Positions 19,467-32,399 of a DNA stretch of 64,000 nt are shown here, piece by piece. The position numbers and the translations under genes were made by a program. Numbering within the stretch: position 1 is the first letter of the stretch; each line of letters starts with the position of its first letter. Where the stretch lies: contig CM041531.1 of NCBI GenBank assembly GCA_023238725.1, positions 1,437,102 to 1,501,101 of the forward strand. The letters run 5' to 3'. A model generated the notes under the pieces. It was not told the DNA's origin. It saw only the letters and a program-made list of their open reading frames with translations, and did no database searches. The DNA is from Scortum barcoo (Eukaryota > Chordata > Actinopteri > Centrarchiformes > Terapontidae).

Positions 19467-21187
19467 AAGACCAAGGAGTCCTTAAATAGAAGACTTCAGG
19501 GTGATTTGTGCTACTGAATTTATTTTAAGGAGAACTTAACTTAGACTTTAAGGGAAATCCAAATATAAGGTGCTTTGTGTAACCGGCCCCAGGCTTTTCT
19601 ACTTTGGAGAGACGGGTGATGTTGTATAGAAATCCAACAAATCCATGATGGGAGAGAGTCCTGTGTGGGGTACATGTGTACTTAGTTGACTGATTATTTT
19701 CAGTTTGGTCAGATTTAGACTTTAAGTTTAGGAAAAGATGATGAAACGTTGACCTTTCCACCCCAGGTGTAGATATCATCATTGGCTACTGACACCTGAG
19801 ATACTTCTGAAGCACTTAATAACTTTATGCAGAAATGATTATCTCTGTTTACGTTGATGTGAAAGCGAAACACTCAGATGGCGAGTGAAGAAGTTTAAAC
19901 ATCTAACTGAACAACAAATTGTTCTCATTAAGGTCCTTTAATGAGCCTTTAATGCAGCTCTGTATTTTCTGCAGTTTGATCTTCACGAGTTTCTGCGGAG
20001 ACACGAGACTAGTCACGGGCCGCGGCGCTGATGAGCCTGCAGTGCACTGTGGGTAATTAGGCAGCCCAGACTAATCAAGCGTCACACTCCTCCTCTTTTA
20101 AAGGAGGAGCAGAGCAGATTAGCAGCCGGCTGGTTTTTAATGTGTATCTGTGAATCAAACCAATAACAGCTTTTCAGCTGGAAAACAATTGAGAGGCAAT
20201 TTTTCACCTGCCAGCTCTCATCAGCTCAAACACCTGAAGAACCAGATTCTGATCTAATGACATTTTTTCTGTCAGAATGACTGATCACCGCTGGAGAAAC
20301 AGTCCTGTCAACACAAACCTAAAAACTGAGAAAAATGCTGTTTAGTCTGTCGGCCGTGATCGATGCAGGCACTCATTTGGACCAACGAGCAGCTCGTTAC
20401 TGTGGAGTCATTAAAACATGAAACAAATCCAGACGTGTGTCAGAGATACAAGGAAACACTCGCATCCATTAAAATAAATTAATTCCATACAAGTGGGAAG
20501 AAGCAGCGATATGAAATGTTTGAGAGGAACATCACTGACACTGCTGTTTTATCTTCAGGCCAGTGGAGCTGATTCCACTTATTTTAGACTCTAAGTCCTC
20601 CGTTAGTCAAATATGAGTTTTGCTTTGCTGTGCAGCGTGATGGATGTGCAGGGTTTGTTTTCACGTCCACCTGCTGAAGGAGGAAAGTTTCTGTGCTCAC
20701 CATGAATCTCAGTTTAACACCTGAATGTACCTGCGGGATTTATGACATGACAACATATATATAATTAAGTGTGAACTTTACACAAATGTCACATGGTCTA
20801 ACGTCAGTACAGCGAATCAACACAGACTACACTAATTGAGCGAATTCCTGATATTTTCTTATTTATAATTTTATCACATTCCCAAATAACATCTGACCCT
20901 CTTACAGCAGGATATTTGTTCCAATGTATATCTGTCCTTTTTTATTTCAAATATAAATGTACAAAAACAAAAGCAACATGCTGACACAAAATCACAAAAC
21001 ATGAACACAAAATCCCGACTTGTAGAACAGAGCAGATGTGATGAACATGATCGAGCAGACAAAAAGAAAAAAACACACATATCTACAGACTGTTTTCCAG
21101 CACAGATCCTCGACTTCAGAGAGGAATAAACTTTAGACCTTGTTAATGTCTCTACCTTCGATGTTCATATGCTGCCATTTTACATTA

Positions 21188-21219
21188 GGGGGGGCGGGGG
21201 GGGGGGGCGGGGGGGGGGG
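21188..21219 (+). repeat. Poly-G tract
   Basis: Runs of 7, 13 and 11 or so G's, separated by single C's. Enough G-runs for a G-quadruplex on this strand. Also a difficult region for sequencing. Confidence 0.9.
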
Positions 21220-22255
21220 ATACCCAACAGACAGCGTTAATAAAGGGTATTTTCATCGTTTTATTCCACAATAATCTCCTCCCACGTGTGTTCTGTTTCC
21301 TCACATTAGTGCACTAAAGTCCCCCAGTTTCAGTTTAACAGTTTAAAAGGGTCCAGCAGCTTCTTAATCTTACAGTGGATAAACTGTGATTGCATTTCAT
21401 GAGCATGTGTCCCTCAGACAGGACTGATAAGGAGCTGTGCAGATTTTCAGTCATGTTCTCGCTTCTGTTCAGGCTCCTTTAAAGTGTTTCTCCCTCAGGA
21501 TGAAAGGCGAAGTGGAGTAATATCCCCCGTGGAGGCTGGCAAGGCTCCAACAAGGTTTTTTTTCCAATAGCACAGTGTGAGAAAAAAGCTCTTCAGAGTC
21601 ACGGTCGATTCATCACGGCGCCGAGGACGCTGGGAAAACATCACCTCAGCTGGGGCACCAAACCGACACAGATGGAGATTAAACAGGAGAGAGAAGTCGG
21701 TCTCTTCAGGTCATTTTGTCAAATTAGTCGGCGTGACTCGAGTATGACAGACGACATGTTGGACGTTGACCAATCAGCTTGTTGTGTCTCAAAGACTCGA
21801 ACACCTGAGAGCACCAACAAAGAGCGTTTCTGTCTGTAATCTGAAAGACACTGAAAACATTCATGGTCAGTGAAGCAACATGCTGAAATAAATTAGCATT
21901 AGCATAATCTGGGCTTGGTACCACCAGAGGCCTTTATTTTGACAAGACCAGCAGATGTGTTTCCTGCAAAGCCAGTTTAAGCCAGATGAAAAGAAATGGG
22001 CTGAGACAGAAATAAATAAAATTATCAGTGCTTTTATTTGTGTTTTTTGATATTAAAGTTGCGAAACCTTGGTTAAAATCCAGTTTTGCTTCACTGAGAA
22101 AGTAAGTTTTGTAGGTTGAATGTTTAATGTGTAAGATCTATCTGTGGTATGTAGATAACTATGTGTATATGTATGTTTACATGCATGTTTGTGTGTGTGT
22201 TTTATTGCTCACTCAAATACGGGCTAAGCTGAATGAGTTTCATGTCAAATATTAT

Positions 22256-22280
22256 GTATGTAGTAGTAGTAGTAGTAGTG
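22256..22280. repeat. (TAG)n microsatellite
   Basis: About seven GTA/TAG units. Confidence 0.85.
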
Positions 22281-24705
22281 TAGTATGATAGTGTATACTG
22301 AGCATCGTCATTGTTGCTGCAAACTGAATTCATTTATGGCATATTTATGGTGATTTTACTTAAAACTTACCAAACCCAAAGCGAAAAACTTACCAAGGAG
22401 CAGATTACAGAAGGTTTATCGATTTTATATTTTAACGCGTCACAGTCGGTTGTGATTAATAACACTAAGGATGTCGGTGCTCTGGTTTTCAAGCTGTGAT
22501 GTTAAAATAAGAGTAGTCATTAATGCTGCCACGCTGTGAATAAAGGTCTATAAATTTACAGTTTTTGGTTCGTCTCTCGTAACTCCAAAATAAAATATAA
22601 AGGTCTCTGTGACATGTTTAGGAACATTTGTCAGAAACTGTTGGAGGTAAACACTGTGGAGTCTTTATGTAAAATAATCGATGTGAAGAATATTAAACTA
22701 TGAAGTCTGTGAGGAAAATACTCTTTAGTCTCTTTACAACATCAGGCAAGTTTCAAGACTCAAAACTTTATTTGTGCACAACAATCACACGGAGCAGTTC
22801 TTTAAGTCTCAGACTCCCTGAAACAAAACTCAAAAAATATTCAGAAAGAAAAACCACACAGGCAAGAGAATAAAATATAAAACCAACAAAAAAACAACAA
22901 AAAACTTAAGTTATAAAATAAAATATAGACCTAAAATATAAAAGATAAAACTAGAATACATAACTGAACAGGCGAATATAACAGAATATTGATAATACTA
23001 TAGATAATGTTGTAGATATTTTTGCCAATAAATTCGTAACAGATTTAAAAATGTTTCGTTTGTTGTTCCTGTGTGAAGCTTCGGCTTGTCAGAGGTCGGT
23101 GTTGTGTGTTTCCTGTCTGCGTGCATGTTTATCCTGCCCGCCGCCCGATAACGGCGGCAGAATAACAGAGCGAGGCCGGCCTGCTGTGTTAAGAGATAAG
23201 GCGCCGCAGACGAGGGTTACAACAGAGAAGCCAAATGTCAACCTGTCACGGCGCTGATGAGTCACCGGGTGAGAACCGCGGTGACATTTCACCACCGAGG
23301 AGGTGTGAGGGACGGCGAGGACGCAGAATAAAGAGCATTTCACCACTTTCTCTCTAATAACAGCACAAACAGGGGATAAAATTGCACCTATATGTCGTCA
23401 CAAATCACATATTCGCCTCATCGGGCTTCATAATCTGGACAACATACACCCTCATCTGTCCTCAGAAGACCTCGAGAAAGATATCGAGTTTACAGAATAA
23501 ACCAACTCAGTACAATGAGATTACAGATGTAGTGATGAATATTTATAAGGAAAGAAAGATCAACTTAAGGTGAAGGTACAAGAGGTAAAGTTCAACTACA
23601 TCGTTCACAGAAAGAGATAAAAAAGACGAGAGTTTGAATCTATTTGAGGATGAAGATGAAGATCATCTGGAAAGAGGCAGAAACACTCAGTTTAGTGGGT
23701 TCAAGCAGCACATTATGATTTTAATTGCTAATATCCATCAAATTCAGTAAAGTTTGTATTTGAAATAAAAGAGTATGGACTCCCCTAATTTATCACTGCA
23801 CTGCTATGATAAAGAAAAAATGATTAAAATCAATGCTGCAGAACCAGAGATCTTCATTTTATTCCACACATTCTCCTTATCAAAACATGACAACTACATT
23901 ACCCACAATGCAATAAATACTCAGATTACTCAGTATATTTAGAGGTCCCAGGTTAACGGATGCATGTCTTTTTCAGATCCTTACAGAGAGGAGGATATGA
24001 CTTTACTGTCCGCCTGCAGACTTCTCTCAGAAAATGATTGAGATTAATCTCGTGACGGTTTGGATGCTGAAACTCACCATTAAACTGAATCAAATCTTCC
24101 AATGTGTCCGTCTGTGTTTATGTACAACATCATGCCGACGACTGACGCTGTTTCCGTTAAAATGAGCAGACAGCGACGTCGGACGTGAGCCGTTCGAGGC
24201 CTTCAGACTTCACAGCTCTCACAGCCGGGGGGGGGTCAGGTCAAAAGACCGAAGACTGACAGGAGCTGACGCGACGACGCTTTTACTCCTCATATTTGTC
24301 TCCTGGGGGGGGGCAGTCTCCTCATCCTCCGACAAGAAAAATAAATAAAAAAATAAACCTGAAAGCAAAATGTTGACTTGAGATGTGCAGATTGAAGAAT
24401 ATTCTAAGAATATTTCAGCTGAAGTTAATGAGAAACCCCAAAGTTTTAATGGTCTGATATGAGGCGGAATAAATAAAGTGGAGATAGTGTCTAAGTCAAA
24501 TTGGTTTTCTATAATTAAAACAGAGCCCGTGTGGTCGTGGACACACTGAATTAAACAGACAGCGTTAAATCCTGTCTCAGATCTCTCAGATTACCTCTCA
24601 TTTCTAGGGATTTGTGTGGCAGTATGGCTGGAGATAAGAATGACTTAAATAGGCAGAGAGTGTGCATGTTTGACATGATAGTCTTAAACATGGTTTGCAT
24701 CAGTA

Positions 24706-24707
<2 letters not shown>

Positions 24708-24759
<52 letters not shown>
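24708..24759. repeat. (CA)n microsatellite
   Basis: About 26 uninterrupted CA units. Confidence 0.97.
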
Positions 24760-24760
<1 letters not shown>

Positions 24761-25110
24761 ATCTGAGGCTGATTTCTTCATCCGACAGCTGTTTATCAAA
24801 CTGAGCTGAAGAGTTTCAAGGTTTTTTCCACCATGAGAAGATTTGATTTCTAAAATAAACGACTCTCCACTGCAGTGCTCGCTATTAAAAGTTAAAACCT
24901 AATTTGTTATCATGCAAAAAAAATTCAGCAGCACAGCAGCCCTGTGTGTTTCCGATTCATCCTCTAATGTCGTCTTTTCAACTTTTAATCTCTTTAGCTG
25001 TCCTCTCTGCCCGCCATGATTACAGCCAGATCTGAACAAGCTGCAGATGCTCGACTCACAAAACACACAAAATCACCAAAATGAAGAATATCAATCCATA
25101 CGGTGGTATG

Positions 25111-25211
<101 letters not shown>

Positions 25212-25594
25212 TATATACAGTATATGTCATTGTTTTATTGGCTCCTGTCTTCTACAGTTAGAGCAAATTAAAACTGCTGTTACAAGGAGGAAAAACGTGT
25301 AATAAAATGATGTCGCATTAAAAGTTCTCGCTCATGAACAGATGTAATGTTTCCTGACAGAGCAATGACAGATTAATAATTAGAAAAGGAAATAAAAATC
25401 AACACAGCTGTAATAAACTGAAATGATATTCATGTCAAGTCTGTCAATCTCAATCCTCATTTGACTTTTTGTTGTGTAAAGAAACGTGTCAGACTTTTAT
25501 TTAGGAGGTCGGATATGTCGTCCTTTATTATCTCAATAAGACAAAGCACAGTAAGGAAAATGGTATTTTATATTAAATTAATAAAAGCTGTCAA

Positions 25595-25597
<3 letters not shown>

Positions 25598-25655
<58 letters not shown>
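25598..25655. repeat. (TA)n microsatellite
   Basis: About 29 TA units, only 390 bp from the previous array. Confidence 0.97.
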
Positions 25656-25658
<3 letters not shown>

Positions 25659-26969
25659 TATATATCTGTTAATTTGACAGTTTATCCAATAATGACTCTG
25701 GTTTTAACCCACATGAGACATTTAACCCTGATAATCCAGCTCAGTGTCATTAAAGGCCACTAAAACCAAAATATTGAACCATATCCACAGGAAGGTCTCC
25801 ACGTCACACTGAAGGATACGACTATAATCTGGATTGTTGTGTGTTTTAATGGGATTATTTTTGGGATTGTTAATGTGTCTTCCCTTCAGTTCTTGACGTA
25901 GTTTCCTTCGAGAGCATCTCCTGTTAAAAACTCACAAACTGCACGTCAGAAGAGAATAAAAATGAAACCACACCCTGATCACATTTGATGTTTCTGCCTC
26001 ACAGATCTGAAAATCTCCATCAGTGATTCAGGTGTTTCTTCGCAGTCTGTGTTCACTGGATGAACCCACAGAGCTTCATGTGGACGGTAAACTTCACTTT
26101 GCACTGATCTTCCCTCCTCCTTCCTCCTTCCTCCGCCTCACGAGGACGTCGATGCTTTGGACGCCGCTCGTCTCTGATGTGATTGATGGATCTGCTGATG
26201 TCGAGCTGTCGGTTTCAGCGATCTGTGGCGCCGTTTGTCTTGAATACCAAGCGGCTCGCGACCTTCCCCCAAACTCCTCCTCGGCTACGTGAGACTCCAG
26301 AAAGGTGAATCTTCTGTGTGTGTGCAGCTTTCTTACAGTTTTGCTTCCGTCGTCTAAAACATCTCTGGGAGAGTTACGCCGTCTTTGTTATGTAAAGTGC
26401 GACAGACGTTTCCCTCCCGCAGCGGATCTGCTGGCTGGAGTTTGTTTCTTCTGAAGGACCGTCGGGTTGAATAACGGCGCTCTGAAGGCCTGCGACCCCT
26501 CGGGAACGCCATCAATTCGCTGCTCTTTTTCTCTCTCGGCGATGTTTGAACTGCCGTGTTTCGCGCCCCCTCAGGACCTCGCTGTGCCGAACACACCTGC
26601 CGCGTGAACGACTTTATTGATTTTCAAAGACAGACTGATCCAATACGCTGCTGATGATCAACTGTCCCGCAGCTCCTGGGAAAGGTACCCTTGAGGAACC
26701 TTTTTTTTTTTCTCAAACTTCCAGATTAAGTTTCAAGGCTGAGAAGAAACTTTTTTGAGTTTTGAGTCTTCCTAAGTTTACCTACTTGTTTAAAGACACA
26801 ATGATAATAAAAGAAATGTGAATAATTCTGATAAAAATGGTAAAAGCTGAAACAAATTAATTTAATTTAATTTGATTTTAATTTTAATTAATTTCAAATT
26901 AAAACATACCATCACGAGCTAATGCTAAATTAGCACTGGAGGAGCTGTACTGCATCATCAGTCTGCAGA

Positions 26970-28440
26970 TGAACAACAATCCAGAGGCGGCTGTGATCGT
27001 GGCCGGAGACTTAAACCAGGTCATCAAGTTAAAGGAAGTTTTCCCTGAATTCCTTTGTTACATAAACTTTCCAATTAGAGACAATAGTACCTTGGATCAA
27101 GTTTACTGTAACATCCCTGGAGCATACAAGTTGCAGCTCCACACCTGGGCATGTCAGACCACATCTCTGTGAATCTGATCCCTGCCTACAAACCTCTGAT
27201 CTGCAGGACAAGACCAACCACCAGAACTGTACAGGTTTGGACTGAGGAGGCGTCTTCAGCATTACAGGACTGCTTTGACTGGGAAGTGTTCAAGGAGGGC
27301 ACAGATCTGGATGGATACACGTCATCGGTTCTGTCCTACCTAAAGTTCTGTACTGATGCTGTTCTACCCACAAAGACCATCAAGGTTTTCCCAAATCAAA
27401 AACCATGGCTGGACAGCACAGTGAAGCCCCTACTCAAAGCCTGTGATGCTGCCTACAGGTCAGGTGACAAGCTGGCCTACAGCATTGCCCGAAAAACTGA
27501 AAAAAGGCATTAAGCCAGCAAAAAGCAGGTATACATTGCGCATGCATCGAGGAGCACTTTGAAAACAACAACCCACACAGTATGTGGAGAGGCATCAGGA
27601 CAATAACAGACTATAAGCGCAGTGATCAGCTGGTTAGCCACGATTCCTCTCTCCCCGACACTCCTGAACACTTTCTACGCCCGCTTTGACACACCTGGCA
27701 GCAGAGAGAGTGTTCACCTTCCCCAGGCTGGAAGAACTGCATCAGCCTTTAGTCCTGCAGCTGCACCAAGTGAGCTCTTCCATGAAAAGAAGCAACATTA
27801 GGAAAGCTGAAGGACCAGATAAAAGGTGTCTGGTCGCACTCTGAAATTGTGTGCAGACCAACTACAGAGAGGAGATCCAGCACCTTACTCAATGGTGCTC
27901 AAACAACAACCTTGTTCTGAACACCAGCAAGACCAAGGAGGTCATAGTGGACTACAGGAGGTCCAGGAGGACAGAGCACGCTCCTCTCCTCATCCACAGG
28001 GGATCAATATCAAGTTCCTGGGCATCCACATCACATCTGACCTGACCTGGTCCATGAACACAGCTCACCTGGTAAAGAAGGCTCAACAAAGACTCTTCTT
28101 CCTCAGGAAGCTGAAACGTGCTGGACTCTCCCCTCAGCTCCTGACAAACTTCTACAGGGCCACAATAGAGAGCATCCTCTGCCTCAGTGCAGCAGTGTGG
28201 TATGGCAGCTGCACTGCACAAGACCGAAAGGACTTAGCCCAGGGTGGTGAAAACAGCACAGGGGATTGTGGGAAGTCCTCTTCCAGACCTGGACTCAATA
28301 TACGCTGGCCGGATGCAGAAGAAGGCCCGACATATTGCCGCCGACCCACCCACCCACCCGGGAAATGGACTGTTTGTACCGCTTCCCTCTGGAAAACGGT
28401 ACAGAAACATAAAGACAACAACAACTAGCAGACTGAAAAA
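26970..28440 (+). pseudogene. Broken LINE ORF2 (endonuclease-reverse transcriptase)
   Basis: The open pieces lie in several frames: about 26969-27150, 27151-27513, 27851-28010, 27985-28240 and 28244-28440. Frame changes occur near 27150, between 28000 and 28020, and near 28240. Between 27513 and 27851 several stops appear, and the sequence jumps from GRTLKLCADQ to TNYREEIQHL within a few bases near 27830-27860. All central reverse transcriptase motifs, including the YxDD box, are therefore gone. The element would have copied its RNA into a nicked target. This copy cannot. Confidence 0.82.
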
Positions 28441-28522
28441 CAGCTTTTTCCCCAGAGCTGTTCAATCCATTTCCCCCTATTAAGAACTTCAGACATGCAC
28501 TTGACTGCACTTAAACAACTGA

Positions 28523-28538
28523 CCCCCCCCCCCCCCCC
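28523..28538 (+). repeat. Poly-C run in LINE 3' UTR
   Basis: Sixteen C's just downstream of the LINE ORF remains. Confidence 0.9.
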
Positions 28539-29386
28539 ATACTACTGTGCATTTTTACTATTACTTACTATTACTATTTTTTTACTATATTTACGTTTAA
28601 AGCTGGAAAGTCACCAATATTAATTTCGTCATGTGAAAACATGATGACAATAAATGATTCTTCTTCGCATTCTTGATATTATTGGTTATTTACGTCTTTA
28701 TTTACTTTATTTTTCAATAAAAGAGCTGCTCAGATCATCTAACAGCGTTTCGGTGCTTTACTTTTTGTTGGTGGAAGATTATCAGTTTGCTTATCTTTTC
28801 ATTCATTTAGCATTTCTGCATTTCTTTTGTGCAGCATCATGTTTGTCCCCGAGGACACCGAGCGCTGTCAAAAGTATTTGTTGCAGAGATCAGGCAGTGA
28901 GGTGAGTTCACAAACACTTTTAGATTTAGATGTGATGGAAACATCAACACATGTTGATATGTATCATACGTGTTCGTAACAATATGAGATCAGTTATTCA
29001 GCAGTTAGAAGATAAAACAGGAAATACAACAGACATCAAAATGGACGTCAACAAATCTGGAAATGAGAATCATCAGTGAGAGTTTGTGAATAACTACGGG
29101 TTAACAGGGCCATGAAGTACACATGAAAATGTGACCAACAGTTGATGTGTGTTTTTGTCTCCCTGAAAATATGATCTCAGTTTCTGTGATGGTGAAAATG
29201 TAAACAATAGTCGACACAATCTTTTTTTACGGTGAAACTTCGAGAACAACAGCATCCAAACACAGCAGCACAAACACGCCGTCCTCCGCTCAGCGCCGCC
29301 TCGTTCCTCTGCTTCACTTCCAGAAGAAAAGGATGAAGTCGAGGTTCACCCAGTGGAGGGACGGTGTGTACACACTGCTGTGTGTA

Positions 29387-29388
<2 letters not shown>

Positions 29389-29419
<31 letters not shown>
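29389..29419. repeat. (CA)n microsatellite
   Basis: About 15 CA units. Confidence 0.95.
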
Positions 29420-29421
<2 letters not shown>

Positions 29422-29552
29422 CGGCTCTCCTGTTTGTGTACCAGCTGCTTGTGATGCTGACAAAGTGTATGACGATCATTTGAATTTCAAAGCAGTGTGT
29501 ACCAGCGTACAGTGGGTGTGTGTGACAGGGCCGAGGTTATCGAGTGTCCTGA

Positions 29553-29553
<1 letters not shown>

Positions 29554-29613
<60 letters not shown>
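29554..29613. repeat. (CA)n microsatellite
   Basis: About 30 CA units, 135 bp after the previous array. Confidence 0.97.
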
Positions 29614-29616
<3 letters not shown>

Positions 29617-30339
29617 TCAGAGACACACAGATCTCCACAGTATTTCTGCTCTACTTCCTCTGGTAGGACGTCTGTCTGGGTGAACTCTCAGTTCAGTTCT
29701 CAGGAAGTTGTGGAAAGGTCACGGCGGCCGTCGATGAGTCACAGCTTTATATCGAAGCATCGTCAGGACACGTCGCTCCTCTTCATCCTCGTTTCCTCGA
29801 GGTCAGGCTGACAGTTTGACGTCTTCTTCCAAAAACGTTTCATTTCATTTGGCACAAGTTATTATCAGAGGAACGCCCGGCAATCTGGGAGGTTTAGTTT
29901 TGGGAAATATTCATCATACATCATCGACCAAACAGGTGAATCACACACTTCACTGTGCTCAAGGTGTATGAAGCTGCAGGTAACCATAGCAACAGAGCTG
30001 ATGCTTCATACTGTCACTTGACAAACGACAACAAATTGTAAATATTTAACAGACAAATGAAGCTCAGCCGTCTGCTTCACGAAGCTCAACATCCCCAAGA
30101 CGAAAATAATGTGTCCTGTTTTTGGAAAATATCACAAGACAGAGCACCACCTTCTGATACTGTATGGCCATGTGTGTGTGTGTGTATGTGTGTGTAGTGT
30201 ATATTGATGAATGAAGAATATAATTGGTAATATTTTGCATGAAAGAATATTTTTAGTCAGTCTTTTCTTCTGGACATGTTTGTCTGTAAATGCCTTATTG
30301 TGACACAAGATTTTTCTGTTTCATATGGATGTTTTATTT

Positions 30340-30465
30340 GTAAGTATAGTGGTATTATGTGTTTTCATGTTTTCATGTTTTGTGTGGACTACAGGAAGAC
30401 CAGCTGATGTTCGGCATCACCTAATGTGGATCCTAATAAAAATCCAAATACAAATAAATAAGAAA
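30340..30465 (+). repeat. Retroposon 3' tail
   Basis: The block 'ctacaggaagaccagctgat' followed by 'taatgtggatcctaataaaa' and A-rich CAAATAAATAA resembles a common fish repeat end (CCAGGAAGA..AGCTG...TAATGGGGATCCTAATAAA). A weaker relative begins at about 43801 ('accccaggaagagcagctg'). Identification is from memory. Confidence 0.4.
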
Positions 30466-31639
30466 CACGAATAAAACATGAGATTCCTGCCAGACTCGTG
30501 TGAGTACACACTGGCAGTGAAGCAGTGAAAGTCTGTACAAACACTCGTCATTTTAAATGTTGTCCTGATTTTATACGGTGAGGTGAGGAGCGTGATAAAT
30601 ATGCATCAGTCGCTCCTCTATATGTTTGTGACCTAAACAGCAGGTGGTGCGGCGGTTATGACAATCATTACAGGTGATAAATATTTAAATCATCTCTCTG
30701 CAGCAGGGAAACATTTCCTGTGGACAGGAAAAGAAGCTATTTGCTTTATAAGCCGAGGTGACGGCTTGCTGGGATCCAACAGAGCGATACAGGATCCAGC
30801 CAGGTGTGTGTGTGTGTGTGTGTGTCCGTCGAGGATGAAGGGAGGCAGTTAAGAAAGACGGGCACGTTTAATTATTTCCAGATTTAGACAAACTGCACAG
30901 CAGCTGACTGAGAGCTGCTCTCTGTGTGTTAACAGAGCTCAAATTGATCTCAGAATTAGATTCACCTCCGTCTACGTCGACCTTGAAAACACCTGCTGCA
31001 GTCTGCGAGGCTGAAAGACAGACGTGAAACAGAGAGAAAGCCTGAAGCATCACGCAGAGCCCCGTGTGAAGTACAAGCCTGCAATTCATCCAGCAAATAT
31101 TCACTTGTCCACCAGCGTAAAAAAAAAAAAAAGAGAAAAATGGACAAAAATCATGTCTCAGTACATATCTTGGTTTAGAGGTCACGATTCGGTATGTTTT
31201 TTTTGTGATGTGTGATGCTGTTTCAAATGAGTTAGCATATCCAGTGTGCTACCAGCTACACACCCGATTACACGATGTTGTCATACAGCTTTGGTACGAT
31301 CCACTCGTCTTTGCCTGTTGTCGTTATAGTCGACTATTAAACTGAAGTCTTCCCACACAGCAGAGTTATAATGATGAAGGAGGACCTTGAAAGTCTTGAA
31401 AAAATTTAATACATCCATGTGACTGAGCTAACAACATCCTGTCCTTCTCTAAAGTCTCTCTGTATCTGAATCACACACTGATAACTTCTGCAGGTGCCGT
31501 TACACTCCTATTTAACAGTATATCAGCAGTTACCTGGAACATTATATTTGCACACAGGAGCTTCAAAGTATTTTCAGAAAGGAAGTAAATCTGTAAAGCT
31601 GACGGACTAAAGGACGGACGTCTCTGTGATTTTTGTGAT

Positions 31640-31860
31640 CTCGTTGTGTTCTGTGCTTTTATTTTGTTTACTTTTGCAACTTCCTGTTTTACTTTGTAGT
31701 ATTACCTCTCTTCTCATGTCAGACACGTCACTTCCTGCCCTCGTCTGTTTCCTGATTAGTTTCACCTGTTCCCTCGTTCTCCTCACCTGTCTCCCCATCA
31801 GTCACAACATTTATCAGTATCTTCGTCAGTTTGTCTGTTTTTTCTTGCTTCTGTGTGCTT
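31640..31860 (+). repeat. Interspersed repeat family, copy 2 of 3
   Basis: Shares ordered blocks with 6885-7135 (minus strand) and 48890-49215: 'ctcatgtcagacac', 'cacttcctgccct', 'cctgattagtttcacctgtt', 'ctcctcacctgtctcccca'. Not identified. Confidence 0.7.
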
Positions 31861-32059
31861 CTGTTTTTATTCTGCCTCTTCCAACAAACCACCTTCATCT
31901 CCATCAGCTCCTTCTTTCTTATTTTTCTCCCATCTGTCTCCTTTTTCCTCTCGTCTTTGTGTCATCATGTACATTCATGATGCAGAATCATAAAGCTGCT
32001 TTAAGCAAACTGAATCGTTTCCTGCAGCATCTTCAGGGAAAACTTCCTCCGAAGCCACG

Positions 32060-32390
32060 AGACTTTTGAACTCTTTAACTGCACCATCAATGCTTTTTCT
32101 TTTTCTGCATCCTGTAATATCTGCACATCAACCAGTAATTACCTGTAATCCACTGTACATCTTCTTCATCTTTTTTTATTTTAGTTACATAATTTATGTT
32201 TTAGGTCTGTATTTTATTTATTTGAATTAGTGGTAGTATTTTTAGTTTTATATCCTTTGTTTTTGCTTGTGTGGATTTTCTTCTAAATATTTTTGCACTT
32301 TGTTTTAGGGAGCTTTTGAAATTTCAACGCCCGCGATTGCTTGATGTAATTTGTTGTGCACTTTTGACTTTCATTAAAACTGAACGTGTG
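32060..32390 (+). repeat. Interspersed repeat, copy 2 of 2
   Basis: Matches 5520-5775 in order, with 'aggtctgtattttatttatt', 'tcttctaaatatttttgca' and a GGGAGC...ATTTCA end. It ends with 'cattaaaactgaac'. It looks like a LINE 3' end with no coding part left. Confidence 0.45.
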
Positions 32391-32399
32391 AATAAAAAG

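Larger units (their letters stand above)
26930..28668 (+). mobile_element. Rex1-like non-LTR retrotransposon, internally deleted
   Basis: The 5' part is the end of an endonuclease domain (VIVAGDLNQVIKLKEVFPEF near 26995-27050, TLDQVYCNIPGAYK near 27090) and the linker after it. The 3' part is the C-terminal region of the reverse transcriptase ORF (NNLVLNTSKTKEVIVDYRRS, then FLGIHITSDLTW, KKAQQRLFFLRKLKRAGLSP, TIESILCLSAAVWYGS). It ends in a short 3' UTR with a run of 16 C's (28523-28538) and an ATGACAATAAATGATTC end. The pattern fits the Rex1/Babar or CR1-related group of fish; the exact clade is a guess. It is 5' truncated. Confidence 0.8.
28675..31635. other. Gene-free block with microsatellites
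   Basis: No gene recognised. Includes (CA)n arrays near 29.4 and 29.6 kb, (TG)n at about 30173-30198 and 30806-30824, a retroposon-like tail at about 30340-30465 and a poly-A run near 31117-31132. Confidence 0.45.

Noticed and set aside
29333..29811. His-Thr repeat ORFs
   Set aside because: Pure translation of the (CA)n microsatellites.
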